A DNA stretch of 64,000 nucleotides from Stercorarius parasiticus (Eukaryota > Chordata > Aves > Charadriiformes > Stercorariidae): assembly GCA_013396915.1 (NCBI GenBank), contig VWZL01002202.1, positions 310,001-374,000 on the forward strand, given 5' to 3'. Shown piece after piece: positions 25,101 through 35,227 of the stretch. Below the pieces are notes generated by a model. That model worked only from the letters and a program-made list of their open reading frames with translations, was not told the DNA's origin and made no database searches. Position numbers and translations under genes: made by a program. Positions within the stretch are counted from its first letter, which is position 1. Every line of letters begins with the position of its first letter.

Positions 25101-27689
25101 GAGGATTTGATTCAGGATGGATGTGGCTAATCCACTGACCAGTCCTTCCAGGGGACACAGAAAGGAGTTCCTCAGTGGGTAAGGAGAAAGGGAGAGCAAA
25201 TAACAAGAAAATCTAGAGGGAAAGGGGAAAGGATGCGATTTTGGAAGAGATATCTCCAAGAGACAGGCGCTCTGAAGACAGTCCCAAGCATGCTAGTTGC
25301 TGGATGTAAATAACACCAGGAAGAAATGCCATTTTTCATCACCCTGAAAGTGTTTGATATAAGGGCAGATGTTTTTGCACTGCATTTCAGTGAGAAATTC
25401 GCAACCTCTTCCTTTGACCTAAAGGTAGATGGCCACATCTGATGATGATTTCTCTTTTGTGGCATGTTCCTGACCCAGTGCTGGATGCAGATTAGTCCTT
25501 TAGCTTAAGAAGACCAGTCGGTGGAGGCAGTTGTTTATCGAAAAGTGGGATGGTACCCAAAGTTGCCTTGTGATTTTGGTAAAAAAATATGGGTGTGTCC
25601 ATCTTTGTCCTGCTGCTGCATCCCGACGTAGCTTGCCAGGTACACAGCATCCAGTCTTCTGATGGGCAACTGGATCAGGCCCTTCCTGCAAATGCGGTGG
25701 AGGGTCGCACACTGCAGGTAGGGCTGTGCAGATGGGATGCCTTCATTGCTGTCAGTCCCGTGTTCCCTTTCTATCGGGGTCCTGAGAGCAGAGCTGACCT
25801 GAGTGTCAGGTAGAGCTCGTAGGAGCAGGGGATGGCACGGAGTTACTGTGAATGAATATCCACGTGGCTTTTGTCTCCTGGGCTGTAACTAAGGCAGAGC
25901 CTAACCGTGCTCAAAATACATAGGACTATTTATCTGAGCCGAAAAATATCAAGCCTACGAGTGTGGAAGTCACAAGGAAGAGAGGGTTGCTAAATACATT
26001 GAAACAGTATCTGGATTCAGGGATTTTTCCTTTGGCATGGGGATCTTGTGGCACAGCAGGTAGCTTACCTGCATACCAGCAGGGCAGAAAAGACTGCTGT
26101 CCCTGCTCCCTTCTCCCCGTGCCACCTACTGCCGCGCTCTCGCCCCTCGATTAGGTGTGGGCTGCTTTGGCCCACGTGGAGAAAGAAGAAACTCTGACCA
26201 GGGTGCAGAAGAAGAGAAGAGAGAGGTGAGGTGGCGTTAGGTGGAAAACCTCTAGAAGGACACTATCTGAAATTAATTTTTTTGGAGAACGGATGGGTTT
26301 TAGGACGTTTCCAGCAGCTCCCTCCCCTGATGGCTGCTCTCTGCCCAGTGCTGAACTGCCCCTGTGCTGTGGACACACTTGAGGGGATGCTTTTCTAATG
26401 TAACACAAAGTGGTTGACAATGGGTAAAGCACTCATGTTTTGATAACTTAAAAAAAAAAAGCACAGTTAAGCAGGAAAAATTATATTTTACACTGGGATG
26501 CTGGGATGCAAGTCAAAGAATCCAAGGCCTTGTCCAAAGACCATTAATGATAAGGGAAAGGCTCAGGATGACTTCAGGATATTGGGGGTAGCTGGTTGTC
26601 AATGGCTCCGCATCATATAAACACTTTGGAGCTAATTCAATGATTATCTGCCTTCTGCAATATGGCACTATTCCCATCTCTGTCCAGCCAATTCTGATTT
26701 TACTACATACTTCCCGTACTTCCCTTATATTACATGCTCTTTCTGGCTTACCTGGCCCTTTGTATTTGCTGGGCAGAATCCCGTTGACCCAAGGATGCAG
26801 AATGAGAATTATTTATAGGAGTTTTTAAAGCCAAGCCCCAGATACAGGAATGGTTTCGTTACAGAAGCTCACAGTAAAGCACCTGGTCCTGTTTCCATAT
26901 GCCACATAGAACACGTATGTAAACCGAGCCGTTCCTCTGTGGAAACTGAGAAGAATAACTGGAGAACATGTATGTCTTAAATCCAAATAAATGTGCGAGT
27001 GTGGTGCGTTCTGGGGGTGAAGGAGGTATAAAATTGCCAGGCACTGTGACTCGTCTGACCCTCCCTGGGCTTCAGTAGAAAGGGAGGTGACTGAGAAGGA
27101 AGACAAGTCTCAAAATGGTGCTTGCAATCTCTTTTTGATCTCCCTCTGAAGCATTATTAGCTGAAACATCACCCCATGCTAATATTTCAGCATGGTTTCC
27201 AGAGATGAGCTGGCTCACACTTGGGTCTCTCTGCCTGATAGACCTTGCAGTTTCAGTTTTAGGGTTAAAAGTAGATGAAATGGGCATGTCACGTATCTGC
27301 CCTGTGGACCTGCCTGCAGACCATCAGAGAAAAACCCAGACATGAACCGCAAACGTCCACAGCTTGTCTCAGGAGGCCTTTCCTGGAGGTGCGGATTGTC
27401 CGGGCAGACATTTTTAAGCAAAGTAAATAGGACTTCATTAACTTACCAAGGAAAAGAAGCAAGGACTGGGATATAGGGCAGGTTACATTTATATTCAAAA
27501 AGCCGTAAAGTGAGATTGGGAGAATTACAGGTCATCCCTCCTTACACATGTCCTGGGGAAATGAGTTTAAATTTATATTTAGAGGCAGGATAATGAAGTT
27601 TCAGAGAGACAGCTCACGACAGGAGAGCATGAACCCAGCAGCTTGTGGAGAAGAAAGGTCTCACAGAGGGATTGTGACTCAATGACTGT
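22184..27689. other. Intergenic region, 5.5 kb
   Basis: No gene, RNA gene or clear transposon is seen. An AT-rich microsatellite-like block lies at 24625-24688. Open frames up to about 105 codons (for example 24143-23829, - strand) have no recognisable content. Confidence 0.7.
24625..24688. repeat. AT-rich block with two perfect 14-bp copies
   Basis: AAATATATATTTAT occurs twice back to back from 24626, followed by more TATATA-type sequence. It is a low-complexity repeat and a possible DNA-unwinding or slippage site. Confidence 0.85.
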
Positions 27690-28110
27690 GCCAGGAAAAC
27701 GGTGAATGAAGGAGACTTGGTAGACATGGTGCATTTGGATACTCAGAAGGTCTTTAGCAAGGTCAAACTAAAGACCCTCCTGAGGGAGCTAAGGGGTCAC
27801 GGGATGAGTGGGAAACTATTGTCATGGCTCTACAGCTGTCCTAGGAGAAAGCAAAGAGGAGGATTAAACGGTCAATTATGGCAGAAGGTCACAGCTCAGT
27901 GCTTAGTCCCAGGCGTGCAGTGCTGGTTAATGTGCTGATACCTGGCTTGCAAATAGAGGCAGATGAATTCACTGATGCCACAGAACTAATTTAGGCAGTC
28001 AAAAGCAAGGAGGAACTTCACAGACACCTAAACAAGCCAAGGGAATTAGCATCACCATAGCAGAGGCAGTTAAGCACTGATAAAATACAAACTATCACAG
28101 AAGAGAGAAG
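27690..28110 (+). mobile_element. Highly decayed CR1-type reverse transcriptase fragment
   Basis: One frame reads DLVDMVHLDTQKVFSKVKLK then LLRELRGHGMSGKLLSWLYS and GGLNGQLWQKVTAQCLVPG. This corresponds to the CR1 RT core 'DVVYLDFSKAFDTV..L..KL...G..' up to the region before the catalytic GVPQGS. The following bases contain remnants of later RT codons (ATGAATTCACTGATGCCACA for the FADDT region, then TGATAAAATACAAACT). Several substitutions hit catalytic positions, so the fragment is old and inactive. The 3' boundary is uncertain and could extend to about 28400. Confidence 0.6.
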
Positions 28111-28989
28111 AAATGAGGCAAACCCTGAGCTGGACAGGATTTTCAGATAACCTGTGCGTGGTCGAGAGTGACACCGCTGTATGAGGACAGACAGTTCAAT
28201 ACAAACCTCTTTTCAGTCTATAATTGCAGCCAAGAAAGCAAACAAAACGGTATGTTTTATAAATACCAAGATGCTGACTAATACTGATAGTGCCTTCACG
28301 TAAAAGTCAATGTGTAGTCCTCAAAAAAAATTATGGCAAAGTCACTCAGATGGTGGTAACTGGGATCCAGGACCTTGAGACAACTGAATCATTGTGAGAG
28401 ACTAAAAAACATTTGCATTATTTACAACACAAATAAGGGGGTTATTTTGCAAAAGCATATGAAATAATAGAGACTGTTCAATGTCACAGGATGCAGAAGT
28501 CCACAGGTGTGCTGGGACTTGCTGTCCTGCAGGTTCAAAATGAAAACAACTCCTTGGATTAGGTTACCTGGCCAGCTCTCCTTCCAGAGGAGCCTAACAA
28601 GTACGGTGGTGAGTCTGCATTGCCCTCCTGCAATACCATCAATATAGCCCCTCACTGGGCCATGGCATGGCAGGACCTGCTCCCACTGTCAAAAAGAGGT
28701 GTTGTTTTTTTTTTCTTACTCTCACATCCCTTCCTTTCAGTGCCTGGCATCTAAAAATGACAGATGGACACTGACAGCGGCAACCCCTCTGGAGCCCTGT
28801 GTCTCCCTGGTACAGGCTGTTTGCTTCTGAGAGCTGCAAAGCCATAGAAGTGCTACTATTCTGACCAAATGCAATTTTTATGTGCTTGATCATAAGCACT
28901 GGTTGTTTTCCAGAAAGTCAAAACCTCTTGAGGCAACAACCATATGAGAAATTTGACAGCTTCTCCGCGTAATTTGAGCCGTTCATGGA
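28111..28989. other. Intergenic gap between CR1 fragments
   Basis: No gene is seen. Very diverged CR1-like words near 28230 and 28390 suggest the preceding fragment may continue, but I cannot support this firmly. Confidence 0.5.
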
Positions 28990-30888
28990 AGGGCAAAGAT
29001 ACTTCAGGAGAAGTATCCTGGACTAGTATCTTTGACTACTCCTGGACTTCAGGGGAGCAGACTTTGGCCTCTTCAGGGATCTGCTTGGTGGAGTACCATG
29101 GGATAAAGCCTTGGAGGGAAGAGGGGCCCAAGAAAGCTGGTTAATATTCAAGGATCACCTCCTCCAAGCTCAGAAGTGATGCATCCTAAAAAAGAGGAAA
29201 TAGGGCAAAAACACCAGGAGGCCTGCATGGATGAACAAGGAGCTCCTAGACAAACTCAAATTCAAAAAGGAGGCCTACAGAGTGTGGAAGCAAAGACAGG
29301 TAGCCTGGAAGGAATATAGACAAATTGTCAAAGCAGCCAGAGATCAGATTAGGAAAGCTAAAGCCCAGACATAATTAAATTTGGCCGGGGATATCAAGGG
29401 CAACAAGAATAGCATCTAAGGTATGTCGGTGACAAAAGGAAGGCTAGAGAAAATGTGGGCCCTCTTCGGAAAAAAACGGGAGACCCAGAATATGAAGAAG
29501 GCTGAGGTACTCAATGACTTTTTTGCTTTAGTCTTCAACGGCAAGGGCTCTAACCGCACCACCCAAGTCACAAGAGGCAAAGGCAGGTTCCAGCAGAATG
29601 AGAAACTGCCCGCTGTAGGAGAAGATCAGGTTCAAGACCATCTAAGGAACCTGAAAGTGCACAAGTCCATGGGACCTGGTGAGAGTCTCTGATCTACCTG
29701 ATGAGATGGATCCTGAGGGAAATGGCTGATGAAGTTGCTAAGCCACATATTTGAGAAGTCATGGCAGTCTGGTGAAGTTTCCATTGACTGCAAAAGGGGA
29801 AACATGACCCCCATTTTTAAAAAGGAGAAAAAGGAAGACCTCAGGGAACTACAGGCTAGTCAGTCTCACCTCTGTGCTCAGCAAGATTATGGAACAGATC
29901 CTCCTGGAAAACTATGCTAAGGCACATGGAAAATAAGGAGGTGTCTGGTGACAGACAACATGGCTTCACTAAAGGCAAATCATGCCTGACACATTTGCTG
30001 GCCTTCTAGGATACCATTACAGCATTGATAGATAAGGGAAGAGTAATTGACATCATCTACCTGGACTTGTGCAAAACACTGTCGTGCACATCCTTGTCTC
30101 TAAATTGGAGAGACATGGATTTGATGGATGGAGCACTCAGTGGATAAGGAATTGGCTGGATGGCCGCACTGAAAGTGTTGCAATCAATGCCTTGAAGTCC
30201 AAGTAGCGACCAGTGACAAGCGGTGTTCCTCAGGGGTCGGTACTGGGACCGTGCTGTTCAACATCTTTGCTGGAGACACAGACAGTGGGATTGAGTGCAC
30301 CCTCAGCAAGTTTGCTGATACCAACCTGTGTGGTGCCGTTGACACGCTGGAGGGAAGGGATGCCATCCAGAGGGACCTGGACAGGCTTGAGGTGTGGGCC
30401 TGTGCAAACCTCATGAAGTTCAACCAGGCCAAGTGCAGTGTCCTGCTTTGGGTTTCGGGGCAATCCCAAGCAGAAATACAGGCTGGGCAGAGAATGGATT
30501 GAGAGCAGCCCTGAGGAGAAGGACTTGGAGGTGTTGGTTGGTGAGAAGCTCAACATGAGCCAACAATGTGTGCTTGCATCCCAGAAAGCCAAGGTATCCT
30601 GGGCTGCATCAAAAGAAGCATGGCCAGGAGGTTGAGGGAGGTGATTATGTCCCCCTACTCTGCTCTCGTGGGACCCCACCTGGAGTACTGCATCCAGCTC
30701 TGGGGCCCCCAACATAAGAAGGACATGGACCTGTTGAAAGAGTCCAGAGGAGTGCCACGAAGATAATCAGAGGGCTGGAGCACCTCTCCTTTGAGGACAG
30801 GCTGAGAGAGTTGGGGTTGTTCAGCCTCGAGAAGAGAATGCTCCAGGGAGACCTTATAGCAGCTTTCCAGTACCTAAACGGATGCTGC
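28990..30888 (+). mobile_element. Long CR1 LINE copy: ORF2 remains, 3' end missing
   Basis: About 1.9 kb follows the CR1 ORF2 order on the + strand. The end of the endonuclease domain (SWTSIFDYSWTSGEQTL, then EYHGIKPW) comes first. The linker ([24 protein letters not shown] codons near 29228-29290) and [12 protein letters not shown] and [18 protein letters not shown] segments at 29450-29550 follow. RT motifs come next, including YLDLCKT near 30060, [11 protein letters not shown] at 30216-30250 and [14 protein letters not shown] at 30293-30332. [14 protein letters not shown] and [20 protein letters not shown] form the end. Many stops and frameshifts break it, and the FADD catalytic pair is altered to FADT. 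Homology ends near 30888 before the 3' UTR and terminal repeats, so the copy lacks its 3' end. Confidence 0.9.
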
Positions 30889-32358
30889 ATTTTGGCCCTT
30901 TATTGAACTACAACTATTTTAGATCAGACCGACAGCCTTTCAGTAATTGCAACAATATTATTCATAGCTCAGAGTCATTAAGAAGGAGGATAAAGAGAAG
31001 TGGAAGGCTATGAGAAATGAAGTTTTGCATCTCAGCAGTGAGAAGCAATCAGTGTCACACCAGTTGCAGGCGACCAGGGACAAAGAAGATGGGGGTATGG
31101 ACCCACGTGAGCCAACCTCTGCCTTTATACAGCTGAGCAGATATCTCTGCTTGCCCTGCTTGAAAGCAAGGCTTTCCAAAGAGAAAATAATGTGGAGAAG
31201 TTATGGAGCTGTGTACATACATAGAGAATATGAAAGCACTTTTATCATAAACTTCAATTACAATAAATAGACCATTTTACGTATTCACTGGGGAGATCTG
31301 ATGAAGATGTATTAGCATAAAAGTGACTCAGTCTATCTATGTCTACATGCTCTGAGTGCACCCCATTTATTTTCCACTTTTAATGACAAATTTCACTTTC
31401 AGTCATCAGCAATTTTTTGTAGCTGATGATATTTACATGCCTTTTGTTTTGTAGTGAGTTGAGAGAAATCCAAGCGAGACTGGCATTTTTGGTTAAATTC
31501 CTCTGTTTTCTAGGCAAATGCTGCCTGGGTGAACAAATGGTGGTGGGTCCTGTCTCCCAGACCTTGCTGAGCTCAGAAACGTGGGCTATGGGAGATGTTT
31601 GCTGTCACCCATGTAGGGTGTCCTGGAGAAGTCAGTCACAACCAGCTCCTGCTGTGCACCGCTGATTTTTCTTCTCTTTCCTAGTACCTGCCTTGGTGAG
31701 ACTCAAACAGTAAATACTGGGGTGTCAGGGTGGGAAAGTCCTTCCCTTGGACATACATTGCTTGACCTCGGTGCCCTTTTTGTCACTGGTCCTTCTGATG
31801 ACAGGACAGAAGTAATGAAGAGCTACAACCAGTCAGAACAAAGCTGGGTGATGAAAAGTTAGGTCATTAATGATTTACAAGTAACCTCGGGGTGCAGGGT
31901 GTGCCGACCTTAAGAGCACATCTGAAATGAAACAACAGGGACTGTGTTTTCCCCTTGATATAAGCAAATCAAAACCAGCAGGGAAGAAGAGCATTTTTAC
32001 TTTTTTATGCTGTTTTTAATATTCTGGACAGCGGCCAATATTTTTCAATGAAGTGTCTTTAAAAAAATGTGCCCAGCCAACTCTGAGGCTGTTTGAGGGG
32101 TGTACGTATGGCTGCTCTGCAGCCTGATAAGAGCTGTTTCTTCAGAGGCTATTCAGAGCCTCTAATCATACCTTCCTGTTGCTTCTCTCCAGAACAAAAT
32201 GACCGCTGCAAAACTCTGTGCTCTGCATGTCATGGAAAAAAGGATGGCATTTCTCACTGGAGCCTCAGAGGAATTTAGCCCAACACAAATGGTAGCCTAC
32301 AAAAAAAGCATCTCCTAAAGGGGAGAGCTGGAAGCCTTACACATGTGATCTATTATCC
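30889..32358. other. Intergenic region, nothing recognised
   Basis: The 1.5 kb is AT-rich, with no gene, repeat family or RNA gene that I can identify. Confidence 0.7.
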
Positions 32359-32770
32359 ACAGAATCACAGGCTTGAGGAATAAACAAGGTTGGAGGTCTC
32401 TATTTCAGGCTCTTGTTTCAACACTGAGGCAACCTCACCGTTGCTCAGGGTCTTGTTCAGTCTAGTTTCAAGTATCTCCAAGGATGGAGGCTTCACAGCC
32501 TTTCTGAACCCCTGGTCCAGGGCTGCACTGTACTCAGAGGAAATTCCCTTGCTGAACTTTGAATCCATTGCATCCGAGGGGAGCCTGGCTCTGTCTTCTC
32601 TGAAACCCCATTAGAGCAGTACAACCAGATGCCCACCTAAAACCTTCTTTTCTCTAGGCTGAATGAACCCAGCTCCATCAGCGTTTTCTTGCATGCATGC
32701 TCCGAACTCCTGATGACTGTCGTGGCCTCCTCTGGACTTGCTTGTCCGGGTCCCTTAGCATGGCAGCCTG
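32359..32770 (-). mobile_element. Diverged CR1 3' fragment, antisense
   Basis: The + strand reads like the reverse complement of a CR1 3' region: ACAGAATCACAGGCTTGAGG, then AAGGATGGAGGCTTCACAGC, TTCTCTAGGCTGAATGAACC, CAGCTCCATCAGCGTTTTCT and GTGGCCTCCTCTGGACTTGC. These align with the CR1 antisense order 'agaatcacag', 'ccagggatggaggctccac', 'ctctaggctgaacagccccagctccctcagcctttcctc' and 'tggccctcctctggacccgctc'. It is more diverged than the copies at 1-890 or 50163-50395. Confidence 0.8.
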
Positions 32771-32954
32771 GCCTTCCAGCAAATCAACAACCCTCCCAAA
32801 ACTGGTGGATTCCAGAGGCGTTGCCTAGAGATCTGCTGATGCATCAGGATCAATGCCCAGATGTCTCCCCTGGGTAGGGAAGCAGAACAGTTATTTAACT
32901 TTTTGTTTCTTTTCCTTGATTAATTATTTATGGCCTATGCAAACGCAAAGGTGA

Positions 32955-32999
32955 TTTTTTTTTCTTTTTCCTTTTTCCTTTTTTTCCCCTTTTCTTTTC
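32955..32999 (+). repeat. 45-nt uninterrupted pyrimidine tract
   Basis: Forty-five consecutive T or C bases (TTTTTTTTTCTTTTTCC, then CTTTTTTTCCCC and so on) make a pure polypyrimidine/polypurine stretch. It may be a degraded TTTTTC-type microsatellite. Confidence 0.9.
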
Positions 33000-34039
33000 A
33001 ACTAGTGATGGTATTCTGCCTGCTCTGTTTGATCTAAGACTCTCAAAGCAAGAGGTTCATCCAGCTCCTCTTTCAGCCTCTCTCACAGTGAGCTGCAGAG
33101 CAGGAAGCCTTTTTGTCCTTTGTTCTGCACTCGGCTGAGAAATTCCAATTTCATTTGAAGATACTTCCAAATCCTTTTTCAGTTATTTTGGTACCCGATC
33201 CCTCCATTAGATATTACCTCTTGAAGAGACCTAGGTGTTGGAATATTTTCAAGCTACATTAGGTATTTGTAAGCTAGTGCAATTATGGATTTTGGTTTTT
33301 TCATATTTACCTAAATTATTAATGGGAATAAGTTAATTCATGCAAAACCTGAGTTGTATCTGTTCTCTGCCTGTAACTTCTTTTTTTTTCCTGTGCTGCT
33401 AGCAGTATTTTTAGGAATACATTGGCACAAGCACTATTTTCTTGTTTAAAATAAATACATGACCCTTTTACTTTGCAGTTGCCTGTCACATTGACTTTTG
33501 CTATTAGGCTGTCCGTTGCTCCCATGGAAAAAAGTATTTGATCTACTGAAGTTGGCATGTGACTCACACTGTACACAGTGTCCATAAGCTAATGGCCTTT
33601 GCAAATTCCTCTCCAGTGATATCACCCATTACTCTTCCTCTTCTCTTTCCCGTATAGTCAATATTGCCTTCTTTTATGAAGGTTTCATAGTGTTCACAGT
33701 CTTGTGTGCAATATCCAGCCTTCTATCCTGAAACACTTCCTAGCTCTCTCTAAGCTCTCATGGGATAACGTAAAAGGTCTTCTGGTTTCATAACTGGTGG
33801 AATAAACAGAGAAGAAGCAAAAAAAATATGATTAAACAGTCATTTCTTACAGTGGAGGAAGGCTATTAGAATTTCCTTAAGGTAGTACTGGGTGTCGTAA
33901 TAGTCACTGTAATCCAAAAAGGTCTGGGAAAAGGTGTAAATAGGTTGGTAACAGTTTGCTGACAATCCTTCATTATTCAGGGTAGCCAAAGCTAATGCTA
34001 AATATGAATATTTGCGGAAGAGATGTCATGATATTGGAT
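33000..34039. other. Intergenic region, nothing recognised
   Basis: About 1 kb of AT-rich sequence without a supported feature. Confidence 0.7.
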
Positions 34040-34710
34040 TAGCAGGTGGTGAATTTAATACTGATGAATGCAAAATAATGTAGATGAGGAAAAATCTATG
34101 CATAGGTGGTAATACACTCAAAAGTAGTCATTAGCATTCAGGAAAGAGATGCTGAATCTTTGTGAATAGCTGAAATGGGAACCTCAGCTCTGTGCTCAAC
34201 AGTGGTCAAAAAGGCCAATAAAATGTTAGAAAGTAATAGGAAAAGAATTGAGAATAATTAAAAATATTGTGCGAAGTACACAATGAAGTTATGAACTTAA
34301 TGATATCCCTGGTTGAACTACAACTGAAATAGTCAGGTTAACTTTGGCCACACACTTTCAAAAAGGATGTAATGGACCTAGAAAAGGTCAAGGGAAGGAG
34401 AGCATTAAGAGGTCTGGAGAAACTTCATATTCAGATACGCTAAATAGGATAAGATTCCTTCATTTGAAAAGAGATGGTGAGGATGGACATGATGGTCTAT
34501 AAACTGTGTATTAATTACAGCCATCTACAGACAGCAGATAGTGAACAGTTATTCCTCTCATGACAGAGTTCAAAATGGGGAAGCACTGGGCAGCCCATTG
34601 ACAATGAACAAAAGTTATTGCTACAGCGTAAATTGGACACCGAACATAGAGGTGGCATAAAAAAGGGATTAGAAAAATTCACTGACCTGAGGCCCATTGG
34701 TGACCAATTC
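34040..34710 (+). mobile_element. Ancient CR1 (L3 / reptile-type) fragment, sense
   Basis: The order of words on the + strand follows an old CR1/L3-type element rather than the common avian CR1. GAATTTAATACTGATGAATG and CAAAATAATG come first (codons for the KFN.DKC.V.H region). CAAAAAGGCCAATAAAATGT follows, then TTCAAAAAGGATGTAATGGA, GAAAAGGTCAAGGGAAGGAG, TGATGGTCTATAAACTG (the 'gataga.gtctataaaatcatg' segment), and finally CGTAAATTGGACACCGAACA. No frame is open. Identification rests on motif order recalled from the family, and the boundaries are approximate. Confidence 0.65.
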
Positions 34711-34987
34711 TTTACATGCCCCAAGTGTCAAAATTCAATTCCTTGGCTTAAAGAGAGGACAGATAGAGAGAGACACCTCTCAGGCTCTCAGTCAGTTTCC
34801 TTTCTCTGCTAATAAATCCTTCCAAACCAAATACCTAAATGAAAAGAGTAAAAAAAGAACTTGTCTGGCCAATTTCCACCAGCTAAAAATAGCTGCAGGG
34901 GCCCTTGATAGAAAAATGTAATGCAAAGAAAATGAGCGCTAAAAATAAAGTAAGAAATAAACAAATTACTCAGTGAGAGGAGAGACA
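34711..34987. other. Spacer before the GAGGA array
   Basis: A-rich sequence precedes the array. No feature is recognised. Confidence 0.6.
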
Positions 34988-35227
34988 GGAGAGGAGAGGA
35001 GAGGAGAGGAGAGGAGAGGAGAGGAGAGGAGAGGAGAGGAGAGGAGAGGAGAGGAGAGGAGAGGAGAGGAGAGGAGAGGAGAGGAGAGGAGAGGAGAGGA
35101 GAGGAGAGGAGAGGAGAGGAGAGGAGAGGAGAGGAGAGGAGAGGAGAGGAGAGGAGAGGAGAGGAGAGGAGAGGAGAGGAGAGGAGAGGAGAGGAGAGGA
35201 GAGGAGAGGAGAGGAGAGGAGAGGAGA
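34988..35227 (+). repeat. Perfect (GAGGA)n pentanucleotide array, 48 units, 240 bp
   Basis: From 34988 to 35227 the + strand is an uninterrupted GAGGA pentamer run (48 x 5 = 240 bp) with no substitution, preceded by GAGACA and followed by CATTTCC. The + strand is all purine and the complementary strand all pyrimidine. Because the unit length is not a multiple of three, all frames cycle through the same pentapeptide. This gives spurious open frames of 107 codons (+ strand) and 178 and 88 codons (- strand, repeating SSPLL). These are not genes. Perfect purity implies recent expansion. Confidence 0.98.

Noticed and set aside
30230..30715. 161-codon - strand open frame
   Set aside because: It is the antisense of the CR1 reverse transcriptase region at 28990-30888.
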